A stretch of DNA of 64,000 nt from Zingiber officinale. Taxonomy: Eukaryota; Streptophyta; Magnoliopsida; Zingiberales; Zingiberaceae. Position 1 is the first letter of the stretch. The number at the start of each line of letters is the position of its first letter. The stretch lies in assembly GCF_018446385.1 (NCBI RefSeq), contig NC_056002.1:12596894-12660893 (forward strand). The letters run 5' to 3'. The translations under genes were made by a program, and so were the position numbers. The notes under the pieces were generated by a model that saw only the letters and a program-made list of their open reading frames with translations, had not been told where the DNA came from and did not search any database. Positions 49,709-60,488 of this stretch are shown here, piece by piece.

Positions 49709-52700
49709 GGGAAGAAGGCTCGAAATGGAAGGGTGCTTTGACACCTAATGCTACTATAGAAATGGATTCAATGAGAGAGAAAGCTAAACCCACTACAAGA
49801 AAATTGAGATTTTACAACACATAAAAAACAACGCTTTTTTAAAAAAGTGTTGTCTTTATTTTTTTAACAACACTTTTAGTGAAAAACGTTGTCTATCTCT
49901 TTATTTTCTAACTAATAGACAACGGTTTTTTTTTAAACTGTTGTCTATTAGTGATTTTTGTGAGTCAAAGACAACGCTTTTTGAAAAGCATTGTCTATTA
50001 TCAATTTTTTAGTGTCTACGACAACGATTTTTAAAAAGCGTTGTCTATTGTCAAGTTATCATCTCAATCTGGGATGTTATGAACCGTTGGATCTAGATTT
50101 GGAGAAGTCTTGTTCCTTCACTCAGATCTAGTCATCCAACCCTCCATCAAGATTTGAAGCTATGTGGACCGTCAGATCTAAAGATAGAATCAATCTCAAG
50201 TTAATCTTAAGTGATCTGGACCGCTTATCTCAAGATATGACGGTTGGATCTTCATCTATCTTCATCACAATATGGACGACCCAGATTAAAGGAGGAGAAA
50301 ACTTCGTTTCCTTTTACCCACACGATGACACAGTGCCGACGATTCCTCTTCTGTTCGTGAGATCTCCTCTAGCGTGGACCCCGTGGGTCATCCGAGATGG
50401 CATGGGGCGGAAGTTGCTGCAATGAGACCACCGGGTCGAAATTCAGTGGCAACGGGGGAATAAATCCCCTATCCCTGTATCCCACCCGGTCCGTCCCATG
50501 TTAGCTCTGGTGCTGCGATTTACCTCCCTCACAATGACCGTGGGTCCGGTCGGTGGGGGCCCTGGGGGTGAGGGTTTCACCTTTTTGCTGCAGTGAGATC
50601 TCCTCTAGCGCGGCTAGGGCACGCGACCTCCCACCGCCGGCCGTCTCTTCTTCTTTACCACCGGCCAGGGGCTCTTTCTTCTCTTCATTGCTGCCTGCCG
50701 GACCTCCACAACACACCCTTCTTCTTGATTCTAGCGGCGACAGCAGCAGCATTCTGGGCGGGGGCAACAAGCAGCGACGACGACTCCGAGCATCCACCTC
50801 GCCGGAGAGGGTTTCTCCGGTGTGACCTCCATCTTCCGGCAACCTTCTGAAGTTCCACCACTTGGGGTTCCAGCGGAAGAGCAGAGAGAGGTCCAGCTGT
50901 TAGAGACAAATTAATTCATTCAGTAACAGTGATACACCCAACATCATTGTTCTTCAGAGAAATACTTCCTTTCTTTATAGTGTTTTTAAAATATCAAGCA
51001 ACATTTCCCTTTTGTGAGTGCTGTTGTCTTTCTAAGTGTTAATTGGCTTCATTCTCATGTAGAATATTTGATGTTGTATCTGTAGAGAATCAACTTCGAC
51101 TGCTCCTGTTAAAGAAAAATCTGTCAGGTTCACTAATTCAAGGAATCAGGTTCTTTTCCTTGCCAACTTCATTTGGAGAGGGTTTATTCAAGTGAAGAGT
51201 CATTCATCATCGTCGTGTCGAAGTGTGCAATCCACTTCAAATAGCACACAACTTTTCAATACAGGATTTTTGTCCTAAACTTAGATCTATTTGCTAAGTT
51301 GATTTAATGATTTTAATGATATAATGATTTTAATGTACAATTTGGTTGGAGTTTTCAAGTTATAAATTAGGGAAGAAGGCTCGAAATGGAAGGGTGCTTT
51401 GACACCTAATGTTACTATAGAAATGGATTCAATGAGAGAGAAAGCTAAACCCACTACAAGAAAATTGAGATTTTACAACACCTAAAAGACAACACTTTTT
51501 TAAAAAAGTGTTGTCTTTATTTTTTTAACAACACTTTTAGTGAAAAACGTTGTCTATCTCTTTATTTTCTAACTAATAGACAACGTTTTTTTTAAAAACT
51601 GTTGTCTATTAGTGATTTTTGTGAGTCAAAGACAACGTTTTTTGAAAAGCATTGTCTATTATCAATTTTTTAGTGTCTACGACAACGATTTTTAAAAAAC
51701 GTTGTCTATTGTCAAGTTATCATCTCAATCTGGGATGTTATGAACCGTTGGATCCAGATTTGGAGAAGTCTTGTTCCTTCACTCAGATCTAGTCATCCAA
51801 CCCTCCATCAAGATTTGAAGCTATGTGGACCGTCAGATCTAAAGATAGAATCAATCTCAAGTTAATCTTAAGTGATCTGGACCGCTTATCTCAAGATATG
51901 ACGGTTGGATCTTCATTTATCTTCATCACAATATGGACGACCCAGATTAAAGGAGGAGAAAACTTCATTTCCTTTTACCCACGCGATGACACAGTGCCGG
52001 CGATTCCTCTTCTGTTCGTGAGATCTCCTCTAGCGTGGACCCCGTGGGTCATCCGAGATGGCGTGGGGCGGAAGTTGCTGCAATGAGACCACCAGGTCGA
52101 AACTCAGTGGCAACGGGGGAATAAATCCCCTATCCCTGTATCCCACCCTGTCCGTCCCATGTTAGCTCTGGTGCTGCGATTTACCTCCCTCACAATGACC
52201 GTGGGTCCGGTCGGTGGGGGCCCGGGGGTGAGGGTTTCGCCTTTTTGCTACAGTGAGATCTCCTCTAGCGCGGCTAGGGCACGCGACCTCCCACCACCGG
52301 CCGTCTCTTTCTTCCTTACCACCGGCCAGGGGCTCTTTCTTCTCTTCATTGCTGCTTGCCGGACCTCCACAACACACCCTTCTTCTTGATTCCAACGGCG
52401 ACAGCAGCATCATTCTGGGCGGGGGCAACAAGCAGCGACGACGACTCCGAGCATCCACCTCGCCGGAGAGGGTTTCTCCGGTGTGACCTCCATCTTCCGG
52501 CAACCTTCTGAAGTTCCACCACTTGGGGTTCAAGCGGAAGAGCAGAGAGAGGTCCAGCTGTTAGAGACAAATTAAGTCATTCAGTAACAGTGATACACCC
52601 AACATCATTGTTCTTCAGAGAAATACTTCCTTTCTTTGTAGTGTTTTTAAAATATCAAGCAACATTTCCCTTTTGTGAGTGCTGTTGTCTTTCTAAGTGT

Positions 52701-53030
52701 TAATTGGCTTCATTCTCATGTAGAATATTTGATGTTGTATCTGTAGAGAATCAACTTCGACTGCTCCTGTCAAAGAAAAATCTGTCAGGTTCACTAATTC
52801 AAGGAATCAGGTTCTTTTCCTTGCCAACTTCATTTGGAGAGGGTTTATTCAAGTGAAGAGTCATTCATCATCGTCGTGTCGAAGTGTGCAATCCACTTCA
52901 AATAGCACACAACTTTTAAATATAGGATTTTTGTCCTAAACTTAGATCTATTTTCTAAGTTGATTTAATGATTTTAATGATATAATGATTTTAATGTACA
53001 ATTTGGTTGGAGTTTTCAAGTTATGAATTA
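49709..53030 (+). repeat. 1661-bp tandem duplication covering the MULE/CACTA junction
   Basis: 49709-51369 is repeated as 51370-53030 (AGGGAAGAAGGCTCGAAATG at 49708 and 51369, offset 1661). The unit contains the last 82 bp of the upstream MULE exon, the CACTA left terminus and about 1.58 kb of CACTA interior. By eye the two copies differ at roughly 2% of sites, so the duplication is recent compared with the decay of the MULE. A third, older partial copy of the unit's end is at about 53040-53310. Confidence 0.92.
50160..50850 (+). other. GC-rich exon-like block in the CACTA (first duplicate copy)
   Basis: A GC-rich stretch in an AT-rich element, with frames on both strands, for example VRSPLARLGHATSHRR on plus and GGHTGETLSGEVDARSRR on minus. 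It ends near a donor-like CAGCTGTTAG and is followed by AT-rich intron-like DNA with acceptor-like TCTGTAGAG. It could be the first exon of a captured host gene or of a CACTA gene. I do not recognise the product. The second copy is at about 51821-52510. Confidence 0.35.
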
Positions 53031-53401
53031 GTTCTGATTGTTAAAGACAGATTAATTCACTTAGTAATAGTGATACATCCAACATCATTGTTCTTCAGAG
53101 AAATACTCCCTTTCTTTGTAGTGTTTTTAAAATATCAAACAACATTTCCCTTTTGTGAGTACTATTGTCTTTCTAAGGGTTAATTGGCTTCATTCTCATG
53201 TGGAATATTTGATGTTGTATCTGCAGAGAATCAACTTCGACTGCTCCTGTCAAAGAAAAATCTGTCAGGTTCACTGATTCAAAGAATCAAGTTCTTTTCC
53301 TTGCTAATTTTATAGGGGAAAAAATCAATTTCCATTCTTCTCTTCCATGTATCTGTAGTTGACATCAATTCCATTAATAATCTATACTGAAGGAGGTCCC
53401 T

Positions 53402-53638
53402 GCTCGAGTTCTCTCACTGCCACCTCAGCCATTGCCATCTAGACGAAACTATGATGAAACTGATGTGGCATCTAGATCTAGCAAAGCATTCATTAGAAAG
53501 AATAATGATGCTTTCTCTAAAAGCTTGAAATTGATAAATGAAGTCAAAGGTCAGCACAGAAACTTTAGTTCAAGCTCAGAGGTTCATACGCCATGCAGAA
53601 AAAGGAGGCCAAAGAAGAAAAAACAGTGATCCGGCAGT
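53402..53638 (+). pseudogene. Basic ORF fragment in the CACTA, cut off by the Tat solo LTR
   Basis: The frame encodes SRRNYDETDVASRSSKAFIR, an Asn/Ser-rich stretch and a nuclear-signal-like CRKRRPKKKKQ. Its stop codon is supplied by the first bases of the LTR inserted at 53627, so the original protein was longer. An acceptor-like pyrimidine tract lies just upstream. The family is unknown; it may be a captured exon or part of a CACTA accessory protein. Confidence 0.45.
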
Positions 53639-54413
53639 AAAAACAGAGGACCCTAGTTAGGAGAAGTCAACGTCACATGGAGGTCAAAGGGTTGAATGGC
53701 TGACCGGAAAAGGGTGGACCGACCGGCCGACCGGGGTCTCAGGTGAATCAAGACCCGACGGGACTTGGGGTTCCGACGTTCAGGGGAACAGAGTCGCCTA
53801 GCCGAGCGGGAAGCTCGCTCAGCCGAAGGCATAAAGTAGCAATACTGCGAACAGTCTCCACATAGCACACTACCGGGAATATCCTAAGTGGACCAGCACA
53901 TATGACTGGACGGACGTAAGCGGACTGCCGACTGGCCGGACACTCAGCATGGAGTAAGAAGAGAAAAGGACAAGAGAACATCTTTTTCTGACAGCGGGCA
54001 TGTTCTACGTCCAGGCCATACTCAAAATCTTACGACAGAGGGATCCGCTGTCCCATCAGAGACGTGCTCGGACTGTAGTAGTATGGTGTCAGGTAAGCTT
54101 TTCTGACAAGCCCATATTGAGGTATGGGCTGAGGACACGTATTCGTCTCGGTATGTGTGCATGAGCCCCTTCCCAGCCCTATATAAGGAACCTCACACTT
54201 CGCCAGAGGTACGCATTCTACGATATTCAGAGCACCTCTTTGTTGTCCACTTGCCTGACTTGAGCGTCGGAGGGTCGTCATCGGAAACCTCTTCCCGGCC
54301 CGACTTCTTTGCAGGTTCGCCGGAGGTCCGTACGACCGGGCGAAGATCCATGTCAGCAGTTCGAAGAGCGCCACATGCCCAGCGTCCGTTGATTCAGCGT
54401 TCGGACAGGATCA
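53627..54413 (+). mobile_element. Tat-type solo LTR inserted in the CACTA element
   Basis: TGATCCGGCAG at 53627 and CGGACAGGATCA ending at 54413 match the Tat LTR at 8355-9183, as do CTTGAGCGTCGGAGGG (about 54258) and a TATA box (CCTATATAAGG, about 54178). Flanks are AACAG (53622-53626) and AACAT (54414-54418), a 5-bp duplication with one change. No internal sequence remains. This places Tat activity after the CACTA insertion. Confidence 0.9.
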
Positions 54414-55093
54414 AACATGTTTACAATTATTTATATTTGCATTGTCACTTTCACATGATCTTTTATATAAGCTTGCTAAATTTGCATAAAATTTTTAATC
54501 AAATGAAATGGGAAGCTATACAAATGAACTGCTTTAGGAACTTTTCATCTGCTTCTTTTGAAGAAAGCAAAGGCAACTATCTCTATAACTGTTTAGTTTT
54601 CTGTATAGTGGACCATGAACATACTAAATGTTTATCCGATTGTGCATCAGACTGCTTGTGGCAAGATACTGATTCATAGTTGTTGCATTTTGATTACCAA
54701 AATCATTACTGGTATCAATTTTTTCAAGAACACGAGTCTTTGATAATTAACCACCTAGTAACTGTGCCAATGTAAATCTTGTCCATTCCTGAGATATTAT
54801 CTTTGAACAATCAACAAGTTTGAATAGCTGTCAGCTAAAATTCTTATCACTTTTAGCTACAAGGCAAAACTCTATTTCTGCTTTATTTCAAAAGTGCATT
54901 TTATTTGTACTTCTTGGATGATAAAAGTTGAGATTGCGAAAATTTCACATGTCATTTGCTTATTCCCGTGGACTTTCATTAAATATTGAGATTTTGGAAA
55001 TTTTACATGCAGTGTATTTTCAGATATTTTGAATGGAGAATGGAGGTATTCAGAAACTCCAGCTAAACAGCTCGGATATGGATGATTATAAGA

Positions 55094-55219
55094 GCAACAA
55101 CTACATGCTATGTGGAATTGCATCCAAACCTCATGACTGTGACTGGAAAGTACTTTGACGAAAAACTATTAAGAAGACTTTGGGATTTAAACAAGAAGAT
55201 GGTTAAAGCCAATGACTAA
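55094..55219 (+). pseudogene. Captured 3' exon of a short-chain dehydrogenase/reductase inside the CACTA
   Basis: The frame reads ATTTCYVELHPNLMTVTGKY, then FDEKLLRRLWDLNKKMVKAN and D, and then TAA. This is the C-terminal end of plant retinol-dehydrogenase/TIC32/WWOX-like SDR proteins, which carry ATTCYVALHP, V(T/S)GKYF and a final LWDxSxKLV helix. The usual dozen residues between GKYF and the last helix are missing. The catalytic YxxxK part is not in the element; the piece is a fragment, not an enzyme. Host exon capture by CACTA elements is known in plants. The source gene is not in the window. Confidence 0.75.
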
Positions 55220-56637
55220 AGAACATTCAAGTCAAGAGGATAAGTAGCATCTATCAAGATTTTTTAAGTTCATGCAATAAGATAGTCGATAGGAGTAGTT
55301 TTGAGTGTCTCCTAATTAAAATTTCTTTGTATGCAAGTAATTATGTTTGTTATAGAAGTGTAAGGATGATAATTTCTATATTGATCTTAGTTGTTTATTT
55401 AATAATATGTTATTGATTGAAATATATTTATTTTCATTTATCTTTTATTTGTCTTTGCTATTAAAAAATAATAGTTTAAACTTCTTATCTTTTACTAAAC
55501 AACAACGCTTTTTTACGTATTGTGAAAACTGTTGTCTTTACTAAAAAAGATAACGCTTTTTATGCATTATCTTTAACAAAGACAACGCTTTTTATGTATT
55601 GTCTTTAACAAAGACAACATTTTTTATGCGTTGTCTTTGTAAAAAATGACAACGCTTTTAAAGCGTTACAAAAACGTTGTCTTTGCTACAAACGACAACG
55701 CTTTTAAAGCGTTGTCTTTGAGCATACTTTTAACAACGGTGCTTTTAACAACGCTTTTTCAACCACATAGACAACACTTTTAAAGCGTTGTCTATTAGCT
55801 TTTTTCTTGTAGTGACCATATAGAGTTCATCCCTACTCTCAATCTGAAATGGAAGTAGAGACACGTGGTGCTTCATACATTGTTGATTTGGAAAGAAAAT
55901 ATTGCAACTACAGAGAGTTTCAAAATTTTGGATTGTCTTGCTCACATTTTATTGATGTAATCATTCATCGGAACATAGATAAACTCCCGTATTGTGAGCA
56001 TTATTTTCATTTGCAAAATTGGAAGGCCACTTACACGGATCATATTTATCCTTGTCGAAGCAAGGAATTTGGCCTTATGGTGTAAACAACTTTATAGTTC
56101 TATATTCCCGTAGCCTTGTGCATCCCGGTAGGCGAAAGAAGACATGGATTGAGTTGAAACATAATGGGAAGGTAAAAATCAAATGCAACCGCTACAAACA
56201 ACTTGATCATAATCGAAAGACTTGTAGAATGTTGCCAACCCCTGCTAATTGACTTATTGGTGTATGTGTGCAGGAATATTTTGTAAGCAAGAATATTCTG
56301 GTTGATTTATATATTTTGTATAAAGGAAGAATGGATCCATAGCTTTTGTATGTAGGTGATCCTGGAAAGTGTTGTATGTAATACATCCGTAGATTTTCTT
56401 TACTGGTATATGTTTGCATGAATTTGAAGAAAATTAGTTGTGTTGAGTTTTGTAAATTTTATATATCTAATATGAGAATTGTCAATTGTCTAAATATTTC
56501 AAAGTGGGTGCTTGTAAACTGGGTTTCATCTGTATGTTCCGACTAAATTAAGATAAGTTGAATTGGGTTTCATCTGTATTTTTCCAATGATGAGCCTGAT
56601 ATAGTACCATATCAAGCCCACCAGTGGACCTGATATT

Positions 56638-57754
56638 TGTTGGATCGTAGGGTTCGCTAGAGGAGGGGGGGGGGGGGGGGGAATAGCGATTGCCGAGAAT
56701 TCAAAAATCAAATTGAGTACACAGCGGAAATAACAATCACAACGCTAACACAACCAATTTTACTTGGTTCGGAGCCTTCGTCGACTCATACTCCAAGGCT
56801 CGCTCGTGAGAGTGCTTTCATTGGGCAATCACTAATAGTTCGCAAAAGGATTATAGATTAAGTATAAGACCTTGTAAAATGAAATTACCGACAACAAGAA
56901 AATAAAGACTGAATCGTTGGTTGTCGGAGAAGCTTTGCAGCATAGCAAGAGCGTCTTGGAAGCAGTGCGCACGAGAGCAATTGCAGAGAGAAGGTGTGTT
57001 TTGAAGCTCTGGTGGAAGGCTCCTTTTATAGGAGTGCTCTGGGCGCCTGGATCCCTTTCGGGCGCCTGGACCGTTACGTCGGCCAACCAATCAGCGCGCT
57101 CCAAGCTATCGAGATAAAATTTGCCTTTTGGGCGTCCAGACCTTCTTTTCTAGCAGGCTGCTTTCTTACAAGACAATGTTAGTCCGAGGTAAAATACAAC
57201 TTATACTACCCTGCAAAATAAAGTGTTAGCACAATTATAGTCAAACAAAGTAGTAATTAGATTCTGTTTCACCGAAATCAGAATCTAGTCACGATCTCAA
57301 CTTAGATTCCCAAAATGGTTCTAAGTTGGATCGACGCCTAAGTTCCCTGACTGGGAACGCATCCTCACCAAGTCACTCCCCTCTAGTGACTTACCTTAAC
57401 TTACCTACCAAACATCCGGTCAGCCCGTCGACCTATCTGGACTTCGTGCCAGCTATCCGGTCAGCCCGTTGACCTAGCTGGACTTTATGCCAGCTATCCG
57501 ATCGACCCGTCGATCTAGATGGGCTTCGTGCTAGCTATCCGATCGACCCGTCGACCTAGCTAAGCTTCATGCTAGATATCCGGTCAGCCCGTCGACCTAT
57601 TTGGACTTCACACCAGCTATCTGGTCGGCCCGTTGACCTAGCTAAATTTCTTTTGCACACTCAGTCAAAAGTGTTTGATCACAGGAAACCTAGCTTAACC
57701 TACTTTATCATTCACAAAACCTGAGTTGGACTGTTAGTGCTAACTGCACCAACA
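56638..57754 (-). mobile_element. Copia solo LTR, 1117 bp, minus orientation
   Basis: Read on the minus strand it starts TGTTGGTGCAGTTAGCAC and ends ACGATCCAACA. It is flanked by a perfect 5-bp duplication ATATT (56633-56637 and 57755-57759). On the minus strand a TATA box (TATAAAAGGAGCC, about 57020) precedes the presumed R region, and a C tract (seen as 17 G at 56665-56681) precedes the end, typical of such LTRs. A 41-bp minisatellite lies in it (57416-57640). Confidence 0.92.
57416..57640 (+). repeat. 41-bp minisatellite in the Copia solo LTR, 5-6 units
   Basis: Units of CAGCTATCCGGTCAGCCC / GTCGACCTAGCTGGACTTC type with scattered changes (Cys/His-type substitutions are irrelevant; it is non-coding). 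Confidence 0.85.
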
Positions 57755-58560
57755 ATATTTTTCATATCAGGCCCAATTTGAGCCTGATATATTTCCATAT
57801 CAGGCCCACTATGATTCCTGGTGTGAGAATTGTATAGGTGAATAATATATAGGGTTGTAAATTGAGTTTTAACTCTAAGATATGACATAAAAATAAAGAA
57901 TCTCGTTGTGCTTGTAAGTTAAAACTCGAAAGTGTGCAGTGTTCATTGAATTCCAACTAGTGCAATGTTCCATGTCAAATGGCACGACACAATAACTTCA
58001 ATGACAGTGGTTAGAACCTAGGTTTTACATCATATCTATCTTCTCCTCACTCAACCCTTCCCATTCATTCATAGTTTAATGAAATCAGATCTCTCTATGT
58101 CCATTAGTGGATTTTGATCAAAATCCACTGATGGACCTAGAGAGGTCAGATTGCACCCAAATCAATTCCTGTGACTTTTGCATACATCAAGGACTCCAAC
58201 AGTGTCGTCTATTGTTGATTTTGATCTCTCTAGAGGCGATCTAATCTTATGATAATTTTTAGCCAGAGGTGGGTCTAATATGGTGTCATATCAGGCCTAC
58301 CAGTGGGCCTGATATATTTCCATATCAAGCCCAACGGTGGGCCTAATATATTTACATATCAGGCCCGACTCTATTGCTGATTTTGATCTCTTTGGAGGCG
58401 ATCAAATCTTACGATAATTTGGAGCGTGGGCCTAATCTGGGAAAATATCATATCCAACGTGGGCTTGATATATTTCCATATCAGGCCCACAGTGGACTTG
58501 ATATAGAAAATATCATACCCAACTTCGGCCTCGTATGGAAAATATGATATCACAATTAGA

Positions 58561-58850
58561 TACAAATTAAACTATTTTTTTAACACAACATCAAACTTTT
58601 TAACATAACAACAATTTTTTACTTATATATATTAAATTATGCATATAGACAAGAATCACACTTGCTAGATCCGGTTTTTATCTGTCATAATTTTATGTTC
58701 AACTCTAAATCTATAAGATTTAATTTGAGTTTGCCTAAATGCGGTTGATCTCTTAAACATCAAACTCTCCGTATAGCGCATTACAAAAAATACACAATCT
58801 AACCTGCAAGATAAATTTTTTAAGTAGGTAAGAATCATTTATATTCAAGA
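58561..58850. other. AT-rich spacer, nothing recognised
   Basis: No frame, repeat terminus or domain was found between the repeat array and the minus-strand remnant gene. Confidence 0.4.
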
Positions 58851-60450
58851 AATTTACAGGTGGTAGACAATTACTTATTAATTGCTTTGGGTTGGGTCAT
58901 CTACTTGAATCATTTTAAACTCTCTAGATGAAATAGGTTGTATTCTTTGATGGCACATTTCAAAGTATAAGTTGTCCATACCTTTAAAAAACTCCACCTA
59001 CACGTAAATGACATTACTAATCAATACATATCATTTTTTAAATATATATATATAACTTAATACTTACAATTGTTTCAAATACAGCAGTGTAATTATCTGT
59101 ATGTCTGAGTTATTGAGAGAACAAAAGATATATTTAACGACTTCATATTCATTAGTTTGACAAGTTTATTGCAACACTTCTTCTTTCATCATCTCAAACA
59201 TATTCTATGTAAACAAGATCCTCATTTAAAGATTAAAGTTAAGAAATAATAAATTAGATGATATACGGTACTCAAATACTTACAACAAAGGAAACCTTAC
59301 AAAAGATGGATGGCAAGTATGATTTTCCACAAGCTTTGGCTTCATGTGCGATAATTGAAAAATATGCATTGATGTAATCATCATGTGTCCACTGAGTCCA
59401 ATCAAATAATGTAAATAAATCTTCCATATCTAGTGAAAAAATTGAGTTAGACCAGACTGGAAGCGTCGTAACCCTTCATAAACAATAAATACATAGTAAC
59501 AATTTTCCACTATTAATATTATTAAACTACATAATTCATTAATGTTTTACATAATGATGCAACTACGCTACCAACATACTTTAATTGACTAATATTCAAT
59601 AATGCATCTGCTATAAATACACTTTTATTCTTCTTGAAAGCTGTCTTCGCTTGTTGACCAAATTCGTAGACAAAAATGTCATTGAGGATTAAAAGATGAG
59701 TATGCTTTTCACACCCTTTTTATTCATCCTTATTATATCTTAATATGTCTTGAAACCCTACCTTCAATATTTGATTTTTGACTTCCTAAAGATGAGTACA
59801 TTTGATTTGTTGACTTGATGAAACGGTGGAACTTACAGTTGATATGACATTAGCTACTAGATCTACATATTGAACAATCTCTTTGCATGTTCCCTTACCT
59901 TTAGATATAACTTTTCTATCAGTTCTCTTTCCTTTGGGCCCTTGGTCAAATGTTGATGGTAGGGGCCTCACACCCTTTGTGGCTAGCCTCTTTATTCTTA
60001 TATATGTTGGTGGTATGACCTCTTTATTCGTGATAGGGGCTGCTTGTGCGTCTTTAGATTCCTTCAACTGCAGCTTAGTTTGAAGCTCTTTGATTTTCCT
60101 TTCGGCATAAACAATTATCTTATCTTTTGTTGATAAGAGCTTCTCTTTTGTTAATAAGAGATTATCCTTTTCCTTTATGGTCGTGGCCATCTCCCTTTTA
60201 ACATCCTTCATACTTTGAATAGCAGCATTTAGTTGTTGCTTTAACTTTTCAATATGTTCTACCTTCCATGCACTCACTCAATTGAAACTCTCTAGGCAAT
60301 GCAATATACCTTCTTAACCCTGATGTGAAGAACCTTGGCCTAATATATCAGGTCCTTGAGTTGGAGGAGACCAGTCTGGTACCAAAATTAGTTTAGTCTT
60401 TGTCGAAATTAAATCTACAACAATTTTCTCACCAGTCACACGATCTATCT
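58850..60450 (-). pseudogene. Minus-strand remnant gene next to the MULE (possibly Ulp1/C48-like)
   Basis: From right to left: a leader with LVPDWSPPTQGPDILGQG (about 60400-60330); a Lys/Glu-rich coiled coil (60250-60020, EKLKQQLNAAIQSMKDVKRE); a basic linker; and then about 59690-59290 with LPVWSNSIFSLDMEDLFTLF and WTQWTHDDYINAYFSIIAHE. The DDYINAYF helix and the position beside a mudrA-like gene recall the Ulp1-type cysteine protease genes carried by some plant MULEs. The catalytic His/Asp/Cys parts were not found, so the assignment is weak. Introns appear to be present. It is probably a decayed second gene of the MULE or a captured host gene. Confidence 0.35.
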
Positions 60451-60488
60451 ATTAGGACCCTTGGCGGCTGGCTAGAGGGGGATGAATA

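Larger units (their letters stand above)
49791..55814 (+). mobile_element. CACTA (En/Spm) element, non-autonomous, 6.0 kb, with doubled left end
   Basis: It starts CACTACAAGAAAATTGAG (49791) and ends TTTTTTCTTGTAGTG (55814). Flanking ACC (49788-49790 and 55815-55817) is the 3-bp target duplication. Subterminal arrays of GACAACGCTTTTT / AAAAGCGTTGTC occupy about 49820-50050 and 55498-55800 in both orientations, which is classic for CACTA ends. The left terminus occurs a second time at 51452 because of the tandem duplication. No TNP2 or TNPA transposase was found. The interior has a GC-rich exon-like block (in both duplicate copies), a basic ORF (53402-53638), a Tat solo LTR and a host SDR fragment. 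Confidence 0.92.
45192..56250 (+). pseudogene. MULE transposase (mudrA-like), split by a solo LTR and a CACTA element
   Basis: Pieces in order: an acidic N terminus (45192-45467); a MuDR N-terminal domain (45554-45880, VDEFFVGQIFPSRQEFKNVL and QPCTWRVVGRG); and, past the insertion at 45882-48851, 48880-49790 with TISYRKAYIAREKAM, RRVFRSYLRKLIKIDATHL (first catalytic Asp), SDRHRGIISSVRKVYP (second) and CYHMSCNM. Past the CACTA insertion (49791-55814), 55815-56250 encodes a SWIM-type finger (YIVDLERKYCNYREFQNFG then LSCSHF) and a zinc-knuckle-like KCNRYKQLDHNRKTC. The frame runs on across the CACTA target site (KAKP then YRVHPYSQSEMEVE), so that insertion struck an open frame. Several stops make it inactive. 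In the SWIM motif Cys-x-Cys reads Cys-Asn-Tyr. Confidence 0.85.
56580..58560. repeat. Right flank of the MULE with CATATCAGGCCCA palindrome arrays
   Basis: CATATCAGGCCCAC, TGGGCCTGATAT and variants recur at about 56590-56637, 57760-57810 and 58285-58555, often facing each other so that each pair forms a hairpin. Similar words occur left of the MULE gene (44860-45000). 58105-58265 repeats the left flank (44672-44830) in direct orientation. A Copia solo LTR interrupts the array at 56638. Confidence 0.8.

Noticed and set aside
50501-50842. Minus-strand frame of 113 codons, present again in the second duplicate copy
   Set aside because: The repeat comes from the tandem duplication, not from selection; the region is GC-rich with frames on both strands and no domain.
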